A stretch of DNA of 64,000 nucleotides from Turnera subulata (lineage: Eukaryota > Streptophyta > Magnoliopsida > Malpighiales > Passifloraceae), in NCBI GenBank assembly GCA_028386065.3, contig JAKUCV010003099.1, forward strand, positions 527,541-591,540, read 5' to 3'. The notes below the pieces were generated by a model. It was not told where the DNA came from. It saw only the letters and a list, made by a program, of their open reading frames with translations, and did no database searches. The translations under genes and the position numbers were made by a program. This document shows positions 1-11,341 of this stretch, piece by piece (position 1 is the stretch's first letter; each line of letters opens with the position of its first letter).

Positions 1-1254
1 TATTCACGACTTCTTCAAAATGGGAACTAACCAACACAGAACCCAACAAGCAACCAATCCACACAGAAAATAGACACGAAATAGAAAGGAAAGGAGGGTC
101 AGAATCCTTACCAAAATGCAAGTGGGTCATCACTGCCCACTGTCCAGACATGAAACGGCCAGACTCCGTTGCAGAGCACAAACCCGAGTTCTGCCCGGAA
201 GGTACCTACACCACTGCCGGCACCGTCACCAACCCGTTCCAGCGGTCGGCACCCACACACCGCCACACCCAGAACACGATCAACCCGCCGCCAACCACCA
301 CACAGCCAACTCGTCACCCCACCACAACCATCGACGAACACAACCACAGCACCGACTACAATCGCACCCACCGTCCACCACCACAACAAAACATAATCCA
401 ATTAACACAACTCGGCAACAGAGGAAAGAAACAAGGAGAAAAGTAAAGAGGAAGAGGAGGGCGGTGACGCAGCACTCACCCGACAGCTCAGCAAGCGGCG
501 GCGGTGCGACCTAGTCGCAGCCACCCCAAGGACGGCCCGACACGAGCCTCCCTCGACCTTGACCCAGTCACAGCCACGCCCAAGACGAACTCGACCCGAG
601 TCTCCCCTTGATTCCTCCTTCCTTCGCTGCTGGTGCGTGATGGCGGCAAAGCTCGGGCGGCGACTTGGAGAACATCAGCAGCGGCGGCGGCTCGATTTGA
701 AAGAGAAGAGAAATGATTAATGGTGGCGGTTTTGAGTGAAAACGAAAAGGGAAAGGGGGAAGAGATCGTGGGGAGTGAAGAGGGAGAGAAAGAAAATAGA
801 AGAGAAAAGAGAAGAAGAACAGGAGAGGGGCGGCTGAAGTCGGGAGAGTAGGGAAAAGAATGAAGAAAAAGAGAAGAGAAAAGAAAGAGGGAGAGGTTAG
901 GGTTTTGACCCACCTAAGCCAAAACGACGTCGTTTCGTTTTGGCTTAGGCGCGGTCAATTCGCCTAACCGGTCAACGTTTTTTTTTTTTTTTTACTTTTC
1001 CCTAAAACGACGTAGTTTAAATAAAAACTACAACAAACTTTGTTTTCCCACCGAATCGCGTTCTATTTCAACAAAAACCGAACAACAGACAATTCCAACT
1101 CAAAATCCAATATTTCCAAGGAAAATAAATTAAAAGAGTAATAATTTTCTTGACCAAGAATCCTGGAAATTCCGTAAGGGTAAATTGGGAAATAAAATTT
1201 CAAAAATTCCGAAAAATTTCATAAGAACTAAAAACGAAAATTCGGGGCGTTACA
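1..1254 (-). mobile_element. Gypsy-type LTR fragment (family B), truncated by the window edge
   Basis: The right edge (TTCGGGGCGTTACA, ending at 1254) is the reverse complement of an LTR start of type TGTAACGCCCCGAA. The segment resembles the right third of the solo LTR at 24961-28082: a CA-rich stretch, a GC-rich stretch, a long purine-rich tract at about 770-900, the motif AAACGACGTCGTTT, and then an AT-rich end. It interrupts the 5' LTR of the Angela-like element. That LTR resumes at 1255 with gtcat, and in the uninterrupted 3' copy gtcat (7994) follows gattgtacata. The left end and left target duplication lie outside the window, so solo LTR versus full element cannot be decided. The short ORFs on both strands look like by-products of base composition. 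Confidence 0.8.
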
Positions 1255-2767
1255 GTCATGTAAATACATTAAGGTTATTCTAATAAATATGTTTACGAAA
1301 TAAACGCTTGCACATATTTATAACCCTAGAATATTTTATGTTCTTAAATGTCCCTAGTCGATTATTATTATGGATGGGTTGTAATAATAAATTAAGACTA
1401 GCGTATGTTGAGAATTATTTTAGATATGAATTCTACATACGGGTACAAGTTAGAGAACTTGTGGACTGGACCGACCCACATAAGAACCCTACATGGAACG
1501 TTATATGATTGTCATTAGTGGTTTTTATATGTATTGTCCTTAGACCTGTGATCATCAAGGTTCCCAACATATGAGTCGTATACTTTGATATTATTCCTAG
1601 TCACTCGTAACTGAGTAGACGTAAGGGTAATCATTGGGTATATGACGTAATGTGTAGTGGGTTTTGATCGATCAAGATGGGATTCGTCCAACCCATATAA
1701 TGGGTATATTATCAGATGGGCCTCTTGATAGAGTTGAACTGCTAAATGCGTGGCCACGCTCGGATTATGTGATATGGTGATATCATGAGTATCCGGTTTT
1801 ACACAGTTAACTCGGGGAACAAGAAACTAAGATTAAACATATACGAGATTGACGTTTTCCATGTCTCGTGTTTAATCTTGATAATGGGACGAAAAGACGA
1901 TGACATGTTTCTGAGGCATAATGAATCAGTATTGATCTTGTTGTTTGGGTAGCAATGATGTGTTGCTAGACACCGCTCATTGTTTATAATTGTAAAATAA
2001 GATTTTACAATTATTGCCAAACGTTACAAGTGCCTACAGGGTCACACACTTAGAATTGTTGATTCGAGCTGGTGGTTGAACCATGGTTGGACTGTGGTTC
2101 GACCAAGTGGGTGGACCATGATTGAACCTTGGTTGGACCATGGTTGGACCGGGTCGTTTTGGGCTGATTTGGTTCACTAATTATCAGAATTATTGAACCA
2201 AAATTAATGCCATATGATGTGTAATCCCATTAATACTTAGTGGAGCATCCATTAATGCTTAGTGGAGCATTAAGACATAGTGGAGACATGATTAGGCTTA
2301 AAGTATAATCATGATGGTTAATGCATGATGATGTTGGCCATTGTCTCATTAATCTATGCATTAATTGTGTGTATAAATAGGGCTTGATAATTAAATTATC
2401 AATACACACAACATTCACACACAATTTAGATTACACACTTCATTCTTTGAGAAAGAAAGAAGCACATATAAACACTAGTTTCTACCTCTCGAAAATTCTG
2501 CAGCTAGCACTGCGGTTCGGGAGTGCTCGGGTAAGTGATCGTGAGACGGTTGCTAGCAGTCATCAACGGTTCGTGTGGATACCATAGAGGAGCCGGATTT
2601 CTTATCGGGTTCTTGCTGATTCTACACTACAGTTGGGTGAAAGACCTCAACCAAGCAAGGTACGAAAAATTGTTATTTGGTTTAGTTAGCTTCACTTGGA
2701 TCCTCCATGAGTACCGGGTCTTTCCGCTGCGTTTTGATTGTCAAGTTTGCATGCCTGGTTACTAACA
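1255..2767 (+). repeat. 5' LTR of the Angela-like element (missing its first ~41 bp here)
   Basis: It aligns with 7994-9311 and ends in ttactaaca just before the primer binding site. It keeps about 180 bp (about 1408-1590) that the 3' LTR lacks. A TATA-like box lies at 2372-2379. Confidence 0.88.
2372..2379 (+). promoter_or_regulatory. TATA box of the 5' LTR
   Basis: TATAAATA lies in tgtgtataaatagggc and is conserved in the 3' LTR at 8916-8924. Both sit in the right part of the LTR, where the U3/R boundary of a copia LTR is expected. Confidence 0.6.
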
Positions 2768-3979
2768 GTGGTAGCGGAGCCTCTTGTGAAATGCTAAACC
2801 GAATTTGTTGTGCATATGTATGATATGCTCATATTGATATATATGATATGCTGTATGTGATGTAGCATGTTCATGATATGTTGAATTCGTTTTTGTATGT
2901 GTGATATATGTTGAGGTTTGTTTTTGTCAAAAGTGTTTGACAACAAGTACTTAATTGGTATGTGATATCAATCAAGGTGTTTTTGGCATTAAGTCAAATG
3001 AGTTCAACAAGGAAAATCGATTGTCGGTTTTCTTATAGATCGATTGTCGTTCTAGTACGATTGTCGTCCTTTGTCAGATGCAAGGTTGTGAATTAATACA
3101 CTGTGCAAGTGAGTCCTGTCTAGGAGGCTGGGTTTTAAGTGAACCTTTGTTCCTCCAGTCTTTCTTGGGGATTTATCTTGGAATGATAATTCTGTCTTAG
3201 GAGATCGGCTATGCCATCTTTCCTGGGAATTATCGAATCAGTTCAATACACTTCTTGTACGGGCACTATTCACCACAAGAAATTTCCTAGATCGAGAAGC
3301 TAGTCAGTATTTGATCACAAGTTAAACATCGATGTTCAAGAGTTAAACATCGATGTTCTTGAACACTGCCAAGTAGTTGGGAGAATCAGATTCTCACGAC
3401 ATCGATGTTCTTATGTATTTTTGGTTTCCAATTTTACAAAACATCAATATATGATTTATCAAGAACATGCATATGATGTATAGGAATAATATGTTGATGT
3501 AAATATTAAGTTCCTCTTGTGTTGCCTTCCATGATAAGCACTCATCATTGCTTAGATCAATACTTGGTAGGTTTTGCCAAAGCAAGGTGCCAATATTTAT
3601 CCTAGCAAGGTGCGACGGGATAATTGTAATATCCGAACTGCTTGTTATGGGTTGAACTTAACTAGGTCATCTCAATAGGATTGAGGACTTAGAGGCAAGG
3701 AGTTGAGCTAAGTCTATGAGATAGACAAGAACAAGTGTTGTTCACTCAACTATCCAAGAGTTACATGAGATGTAATTGACAAGAGTTGTCTACCTAAATA
3801 ACTATGAAGTAAGCGATCAGCCAAAGCTGACTTATCTAGTAGTGAAATATGGATCTTGGCCTACTTATATGATTGTCTTGATTTATATAGTAGGAGCATC
3901 ATTTAATAGAATTCCTTGTTAAATGTTTTTGTATGCATGACTCTTATTTGTGTGAGTTGATCAATGTTGTAGAGTTATC
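2768..3979 (+). other. PBS and 5' leader of the Angela-like element
   Basis: The PBS is TGGTAGCGGAGCC (2769-2781), one base after the LTR. It differs from the usual plant initiator-Met PBS (TGGTATCAGAGCC) at two positions. The leader to the gag ATG is about 1.2 kb with no long ORF. It contains the perfect 12-bp palindrome AACATCGATGTT at 3324-3335 and 3344-3355 and its 10-bp core again near 3399-3408. It also has short repeats of cgattgtcg near 3017-3070. Confidence 0.75.
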
Positions 3980-5557
3980 ATGGCACAAAACACTAGTACA
4001 CAATCTCTGCGATCGGTCCTTGAGAAGGAAAAGCTGAATGGGAATAACTTCCTAAAGTGGCATCGCAATTTGAGGATAGTCCTCAAACAAGAAAAGAAGT
4101 TGTATGTCCTTGAAGGGCCCGTTCCAAATGAACCGGCGCCTAATGCTCCTAGGGCGGAAAGAGATGCTTACAAGAAGCATGTTGATGATGCATTGGATGT
4201 TGCATGCCTTATGCTTGTTAACATGGACTCTGAGCTTCAGAAGCAACATGAGAACTTGGGTGCGTTCGATATGATCGAACATCTGAAAATGCTTTTTGAA
4301 GAGCAAGCAAGGCATGAGAGGTATGAGACCTCTAAGGCATTGTTCCAATGCAAGATGGCTGAGTCATCACCGGTGAGACCTCATGTGCTCAAAATGATTG
4401 GATACATTGAGAGCCTTGAGGGTCTAGGTTTTCCTTTGCAAAAGGAGTTGGCTGTTGATCTAGTCCTGCAATCGTTGTCGGATAGTTACAGCCAATTTGT
4501 CATGAATTTCAATATGAATCATCTTGACAAATCTTTGTCTGAGTTGCTTAACATGTTAGGAACAGTTGAGCAACAAATGAAGGCAAACAAATCCAACAAC
4601 ATTTTGATGGTTGGAAAAGGAAAAGGAAAGGGTAAAGCCAAGTTTTACAAGAAGAAGAAATGTGCCAAAAAGTTTGGTGCATGTGCATCTTCTTGTTCCC
4701 ATGTGCTGAAACCCAAAGGTGGTATTGCAAAGGAAGGACAATGTTTCCATTGCAACAAACCTGGCCATTGGAAACGTAACTGCCCTGTTTACCTTGAAGA
4801 GGTGAAGAAACAGAAGGGAAGTAAGACTTCCACTTCAGGTATTTTTGTTATAGAAGCTAATATCTCTATCTCTGCATCATGGGTATTAGATACCGGATGT
4901 GGTTCTCACATTTGTGTAAATGTGCAGGAACTGAGAAAGAGTAGAAGATTAGCAAAGGGAGAGATAGACCTGCGCGTTGGAAATGGAGCAAGAGTTGCTG
5001 CATTAGCCGTAGGGACTTACCATCTATCTTTACCGAGTGGTTTGGTTTTGGAACTTGATGATTGCTATTATGTACCTACTATAAGCAGGAATTTGATTTC
5101 TGTCTCTTGTCTGGACAAGAAAGGTTTTTCATTTGTAATAAAGAACAATTGTTGTTCTATTTATTTCAATGATATTTATTATGGTGGTGCATATTTGAGC
5201 AATGGTTTGTACGTTCTAAACCTAGAAACACCAATCTATAACATTAATACGAAGAAGGTTAGATTAAACGATTCTAATGAAACCTATCTCTGGCATTGTC
5301 GATTGGGCCATATAAACGAGACTCGTATTTCTAAACTCCATAAAGATGGACTCTTAAACTCATTTTATTTTGAATCATATGAGACATGCGAGTCATGTTT
5401 ATTAGGCAAAATGACGAAGGCTCCTTTTGCTGGTAAAGGTGAAAGAGCTTCGGACTTGTTAGGTCTTATACATTCTGATGTATGTGGACCTATGTCAACA
5501 CAGGCTAGAGGTGGTTTTCAGTACTTCATTACATTTACTGATGATTACAGTAGATAG
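3980..5557 (+). pseudogene. Angela-like gag, protease and start of integrase (frameshifted)
   Basis: The frame is 525 codons. It begins with a copia gag domain (UBN2/Retrotran_gag_2 type, residues about 15-200, with NGNNFLKWHRNL), then a lysine-rich stretch and a CCHC zinc knuckle (CFHCNKPGHWKRNC, about residue 254). A pepsin-type protease follows with catalytic motif DTGCGSH (about residue 303), then a GAG-pre-integrase HHCC region (WHCRLGH ... CESCLLGK). The first integrase Asp is in IHSDVCGP. The frame ends at 5555-5557 inside the integrase core because one base is missing just after the DDYSR codons; the downstream frame then continues the same domain. The gag, protease and zinc knuckle look intact. 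Known family role: capsid formation, polyprotein processing and cDNA integration. Confidence 0.85.
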
Positions 5558-7932
5558 GCTATGTGTATCTTATGAAACACAAGTCAGAATCATTTGAAAA
5601 GTTCAAAGAATTCAAGAGTGAAGTACAGAATCAACTCGGCAAGAGTATTAAAATGCTTCGATCTGATCGAGGAGGTGAATACTTAGACCGAAATTTTCTT
5701 GATCATCTAAAGCAATGTGGTATTATATCACAACTTACTCCACTAAGTACGCCTCAATGGAATGGTGTATCTGAAAGGAGGAATAGAACTTTGTTAAACA
5801 TGGTTCGTTCTATGATGAGTCAAGCTGACCTTCTTTCTTTATTTTGGGGACATGCATTATTAAGTGCTGCCTTTACACTTAACCCTGTTCCATCTAAATC
5901 GGTTGAAAAGACACCATATGAGATATGGACAGGGAAGCGTCCCAATTTGTCTTTTATGTGGATCTGGGGTTGTGAGGCTTTCGTGAGACGAGAAGCATCA
6001 GATAAACTCGGCCCTAAATCCGTCAATTGCCTCTTTGTTGGATATCCTAAGGAAACTAAAGGATATTATTTCTATAATCCCGCAGAGCACAAAGTGTTTG
6101 TTGCTCGTACTGCTATTTTTCTAGAAAGAGAATTCATTTCTAGAAAGATCAGTGGGAGAAAAATAGAACTCAAAGAAGTTCGAGGTATAGAGGTTGAGAT
6201 GGAACAAGGACAGGAACCACAAGATGTTGTGGGTGAAAAACCTGTGCCTGTAACACATGGACTACGTAGGTCTGATAGGATTAGGTATGAGCCTGAGAAA
6301 TATGGATTTCTTATGACTCATACTGGAGACGTGATGCTCATAGAAGAGGATGAGCCCACTTCCTATCAGCAGGCTATTATGGGTCCAGACTCTAAGAAGT
6401 GGCTAGAAGCCATGAATTCGGAGATGGAATCCATGTATGAAAACAAGGTATGGACCTTGGTTGATCCACCTGAAGGGGTAAAACCTATTGGGAGCAAGTG
6501 GGTCTTTAAGAAAAAGACCGACATGGATGGTAATGTGATTACCTTTAAAGGGCGATTGGTTGCGAAAGGTTTCAAGCAGGTTCATGGTATTGACTATGAT
6601 GAAACTTTCTCACCAATTGCCATGGTTAAATCCATCCGGATTCTATTGGCTATAGCAGCATACCATGATTATGAGATATGGAAAATGGATGTCAAAATTG
6701 CTTTCCTTAATGGAAATCTTTTAGAGGATGTGTACATGACACAACCTGAAGGTTTTGTCACTCCAGAAAATGCTACCAAGGTATGCAAGTTGCAAAGATC
6801 CATTTATGGATTAAAGCAAGCTTCTAGGAGTCTGAATCTTCGTTTCGATGAAGTAATCAAACAGTTTAGTTTCATTAAAAATGAAGATGAGCCATGTGTT
6901 TACAAGAAGGTTAGTGGGAGCACAATCGTTTTCTTGTTATTGTATGTTGACGACATTCTACTCATTGGGAATGATATACCGACACTACAGTCTGTAAATT
7001 CTTGGTTAGGAAAGAATTTCTCAATGACAGACTTAGGAGAAGCTGCCTACGTGCTAGGTATAAAGATCTATAGAGATAGATCCAAAAGGCTTCTTGGGCT
7101 AAGTCAAAGTACATATATTGACAAGGTGCTAAAGAGGTTTAGCATGCAAGATTCAAAGAAAGGTTTCTTGCCCATGTCACATGGCGTATCTCTCTCAAAG
7201 AATCAATGTCCTAGAACATCTAAGGAGAGAGAGTGGATGAGTAAGATCCCTTATGCATCTGCAATTGGATCTATCATGTATGCCATGCTATGTACTCGAT
7301 TGGAAGTCGCATATGCTTTGAGTGTCACAAGCAGATATTAATCTGATCCCTGTGAGAGTCACTGGACAGCGATTAAGAACATCCTTAAGTACTTGAGAAG
7401 GACTAAGGACGCATTCCTTGTCTATGGAAACGTTGATGAGCTTGTTGTAAAGGGTTACACAGATGTTAGCTTCCAAACTGACAAGGATGACTTTAGATCG
7501 CAGTCAGGTTATGTGTTTTGTCTTGGAGGTGGTGCTGTATGCTGGAAGAGTTCAAAGCAAGAGACAATTGCCAACTCTACAACTAAGGCTGAGTACATAG
7601 CCGCCTCAGATGCGGCGAAAGAGGCTGTTTGGATTAAGAAGTTCGTAACTGAACTTGGGGTGGTTCCTAGTATTGACAGTCCGATTGAGCTCTATTGTGA
7701 CAACAGTGGGACAATCGCACAGGCTCAAGAACCTAGATACCACCAGAGATCCAAACATATACTCCGACGCTATCATCTTATTAGAGAGATCATTGATAGA
7801 GGCGATGTCAGGCTGTGCAAAGTTCCTTCTGAGAACAATGCAGCAGATCCATTGACTAAGCCACTCTCACAGCAGAAGCATGATGATCATACTGCATCCA
7901 TTGGTATTAGATACATGGATGATTGGCTTTAG
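5558..7932 (+). pseudogene. Angela-like integrase, reverse transcriptase, RNase H (one internal stop)
   Basis: This continues the polyprotein in a shifted frame. The integrase second Asp is in LRSDRGGEYL and the Glu in NGVSERRNRT. A linker follows. The copia RT runs from about 6360 and includes the conserved KGRLVAKGFKQ, MDVKIAFLNG and catalytic YVDDILLIGND. A TAA stop (7339-7341) follows SVTSRY where relatives have Gln, consistent with CAA to TAA. The same frame continues through RNase H (YTDVSFQTDKDD, TTKAEYIAASDAAKE, LYCDNSGTIAQ, ADPLTKPL) to a terminal stop at 7930-7932, 20 bp before the 3' LTR. Catalytic residues are retained, so only the frameshift and one nonsense change obviously disable it. 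Confidence 0.88.
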
Positions 7933-7952
7933 TGCAAGTGGGAGATCGTTAG
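7933..7952 (+). other. Polypurine tract region before the 3' LTR
   Basis: GCAAGTGGGAGATCGTTAG immediately precedes the LTR start TGTAATATGCCC. This purine-rich tract is the usual plus-strand priming site of copia elements. Confidence 0.65.
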
Positions 7953-9311
7953 TGTAATATGCCCAAAAGCCAATCATTGGATGATTGTACATAGTCATGT
8001 AAATACATTAAGGTTATTCCAATAAATATGTTTATGAGATAAACGCTTGCACATATTTATAACCCTAGAATATTTTATATTCTTAAATGTCCCTAGTCGA
8101 TTATTATTATGGATGGGTTGTAATAATAAATTAAGACTAGCGTATGAACTTTGATATTATTCCTAGTCACTCGTAACTGAGTAGACGTAAGGGTAATCAT
8201 TGGGTATATGACGTAATGTGTAGTGGGTTTTGATCGATCAAGATGGGATTCGTCCAACCCATATAACGGGTATATTATCAGATGGGCCTCTTGATAGAGT
8301 TGAACTGCTAAATGCGTGGCCACGCTCGGATTATGTGATATGGTGAAATCATGAGTATCCGGTTTTACACAGTTAACTCGGGGATCAAGAAACTAAGATT
8401 AAACATATACGAGATTGACGTTTTCCATGTCTCGTGTTTAATCTTGATAATGGGACGAAAGGACGATGACTTGTTTCCGAGGCATAATGAATCAGTATTG
8501 ATCTTGTTGTTTGGGTAGCAATGATGTGTTGCTAGACACCGCTCATTGTTTATAATTGTAAAATGAGATTTTACAATTATTGCCAAATGTTACAAGTGCC
8601 TACAGGGTCACACACTTAGAACTGTTGATTCGAGCTAGTGGTTGAACCATGGTTGGACCGTGGTTCGACCAGGTGGATGGACCATGGTTGGACCAGGTCG
8701 TTTTGGGCTGATTTCGTTCACTAATTATCAGAATTATTGAACCAAAATTAATGCCATATGATGTGTAATCCCATTAATGCTTAGTGGAGCATCCCTTAAT
8801 GCTTAGTGGAGCATTAAGACATAATGGAGACATGATTAGGCTTAAAGTATAATCATGATGGTTAATACATGATGATGTTGGCCATTGTCTCATTAATCTA
8901 TGCATTAATTGTGTGTATAAATAGGGCTTGATAATCAGATTATCAATACACACAACATTCACACACAATTTAGATTACACACTTCATTCTTTGAGAAAGA
9001 AAGAAGCACATATAAACACTAGTTTCTAGCTCTCGAAAATTCTGCACCTAGCACTGCGGTTCGGGAGAGCTCGGGTTAGTGATCGTGAGACGGTTGCTAG
9101 CAGTCATCAACGGTTCATGTGGATACCGTAGAGGAGCCGGATTTCTTGTCGGGTTCTTGCTGATTCTACACTACAGTTGGGTGAAAGACCTCAACCAAGC
9201 AAGGTACGAAAAATTATTATTCGGTTTAGTTAGCTTCACTTGGATCCTCCATGAGTACCGGGTCTTTCCACTGTATTTTGATTGTCAAGTTTGCATGCCC
9301 GGTTACTAACA
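7953..9311 (+). repeat. 3' LTR of the Angela-like element
   Basis: It is 1359 bp, TGTAAT...TAACA. It matches 1255-2767 closely but lacks about 180 bp present in the 5' LTR. The junction (gcgtatgaactttg here) lies between two short cgtat-containing motifs of the 5' copy. A TATA box is at 8916-8924. The right flank starts agtac. Confidence 0.88.
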
Positions 9312-10430
9312 AGTACGCCTGGCATATTGTGTTGAGAATGAACAAAATTTATGTTTCTTCTAATGTCCCATGCTCTTTAACATCTTCAAGAATATTATCA
9401 TTGGCATACTTAGTCCATCTGGTTCTCAAAGACACTTCTTCAAATATATCTGGTTCTTTATCATCTTTTGCGATAATAGAATTAGTATGCTTGGAATCTG
9501 GTTCTCAACTTTTAGACCCTTGTTGATGTTCTCAGTTGAGTTGGTGTTTCAGCCTTTTGATGTTCTTAGTTGAGTTTGTATTTCAGCTACAATAGGCTTG
9601 CCTTCTCACCTTCTCCACTCGACCGAATTCATCGGCCTTTGGTATACACCTATTTTCCATGGACTTCCACCTATAACTACACCATTTTCACCATCTTCTA
9701 AAACTTCTGCTTCTTCAAAGCTCAACTCAATTTGAAAAGACTCCATTGTCACTTTCGAAACATCTAATTCTGGCAGTACTTCATTGAACACTACATTTTA
9801 AGATGTGTAGCATTTACGAGTAGTTAATCTTAACATTTGCATCCTTTTCTCCGATTGTTGAATCCTAAATAGATACACCTCACAACTTTCTTGTCTATCT
9901 TGCTACCTACATGGTTATCAAACCCGGCCGGGCCCGGCCGGTTGAACCGGGGTAACCGCGGCCCGGAGACAAATCCGGATTTTTTACCCCTCCGGATTGT
10001 ACCCTCTAAAAAACCGGCCGGGTCATTACGGGTTCTCCGGGTTTTCCGGTTTTATTGACCCGTTTCCGATTTTTTCCGGGTCAAAAGTAAAAAGTTTCAA
10101 AAAATCATCTTGGTCAGACTATGATCTGACCTTTGGTTGGACTTTTATTTAAAAATTTGTATACTTTTGTTATTTTTCCTAATACCGGTCAGACCTGGTT
10201 GGACCTCTAAAACCGCGACCCGACCACTGAAACGGGTCAATTGCCAGGCCGGGTTTTATAACCTTGGCTACCTAAATATTTAGGTACATATACATAACAC
10301 ATACAACCAAATACTTAAAAGTAACTAATGATATGCTTCTTATTCCAAAAAAAAAAAAAACCTTTTTTGAGCAAGCCCATTGATTACAAAGTTGCATTGT
10401 TTCTTTTAAAGTCATCAACTATCTCTTCAA
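9312..10430 (-). pseudogene. Degraded copia pol remnant (integrase C-terminal/linker region)
   Basis: Minus-strand pieces read as a copia integrase C-terminal region: a VFGCMCYVYVPKYLGS-like stretch from about 10320 down to 10267, then SKIDKKVVRCIYLGFNN from about 9900 down to 9850. Weaker linker-like sequence follows, with many stops, down to the end of the Angela 3' LTR. The two integrase pieces join exactly across the hAT-type MITE at 9910-10266. No LTR of this element is seen. The extent on the far side (10320-10430) is uncertain. Confidence 0.6.
9910..10266. mobile_element. hAT-type MITE (non-autonomous DNA transposon)
   Basis: It is 357 bp with 20-bp terminal inverted repeats, CAtGGTTATcAAACCCGGCC and CAaGGTTATaAAACCCGGCC (two mismatches). 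A perfect 8-bp target duplication gctaccta flanks it (9902-9909 and 10267-10274). The 8-bp duplication and C-A start fit the hAT superfamily. It has no coding capacity. The interior is rich in CCGG/CCGGGT motifs. Removing it restores a copia integrase reading in the host remnant, which independently confirms the borders. Confidence 0.85.
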
Positions 10431-11341
10431 TAATATTTATGTTTGCAAGGTTTCTTTCATCCAAATCAATCTCTATCATGCTCTTGAGGGGATAAAAAAT
10501 GAAATCACTTCTCCGAGGATTAATTTAGAAACTAGAAAAAGAATTCAACGTTGACACTTAGTTTAAGTCAAATACGACCTCTAGCTCAAAAAAAATAGCA
10601 AGCAAGAAAAGAAGAACGAAAATTTAGCTAAAAAAAATTCAAAAATAATTTGATATCGCAATTGTTCTTTAAACTACTTTGAATAAGAACTATTTTCCTA
10701 ATCATAAAGTAAGGAATTGGGGAAGTGTCTGGATAGAAGATTTAATTTCTTTATGGATGGTAGAGTTTAATTACGTTTCATTTTTTATTATTTCACTCTT
10801 GTTGGAATGATATGTTATTTTATATGCTAAGAACAATTCATTTTTCCTCCACGACCCATCTACTTTTTTTCCTGTGTTTTAGGTACCCTCTATCAGTTAT
10901 ACTTTTTCTTTTTCCTAAAAAAAATAATATACGTTTTCTTTTATTTTAGCTATCAAGTCTTCTAATAGTTGTTGCCTGTGGAAATTCTTAAGAAAGATAG
11001 CAGAAATTAATTCCTAACATGTTTCAATCTCTTAAATAATTGGCAATCAATTTATAATCAATCAACGAGAGAATGACTATGTAACTATGACTATCCGTGA
11101 CAACAATACAAGTGACCTAGAATTTTTTTTTTCGGGTGGTTTTGACGCTCTTGGCTGTATTCGAGCCTCCCGCTCTCTATTGTTGTTTGTTGGAGTTTTT
11201 TTGCCGCTCTTTACACTACAAAAAAGTAGTAAGTACCTAGTGATTTACTCCTACAAGGCGTAAGGCAAATTAGTGAAATAGACAGGAATTGCATATACCA
11301 CAGCCTTTTTAGTCGCAGAGAGAACTGTGGTTGGGTTCTTC
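10431..11341. other. AT-rich intergenic DNA upstream of the coiled-coil pseudogene
   Basis: There is no ORF or repeat I can name. It contains short A and T runs. The last roughly 100 bp before 11342 would be the pseudogene's 5' UTR and promoter. Confidence 0.4.

Larger units (their letters stand above)
1255..9311 (+). mobile_element. Angela/BARE-like Ty1/copia retrotransposon, nearly complete, inactivated
   Basis: The order is 5' LTR (part), PBS, about 1.2 kb leader, gag-protease-integrase-RT-RNase H, polypurine tract, 3' LTR. Domain order (integrase before RT) is copia type. The RT and integrase wording (for example QLTPLSTPQWNGVSERRN and GKRPNLSF) is closest to the Angela/BARE1 group as I know it. 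The two LTRs look very similar outside one large indel, so insertion seems fairly recent, yet pol has a one-base deletion and a premature stop. The 5' LTR is split by the gypsy-type LTR ending at 1254. Target duplication cannot be checked because the left end is outside the window. Confidence 0.88.

Noticed and set aside
108..913. Several ORFs of 75-141 codons
   Set aside because: Low-complexity CA-rich and GA-rich LTR sequence; opposite-strand frames overlap.
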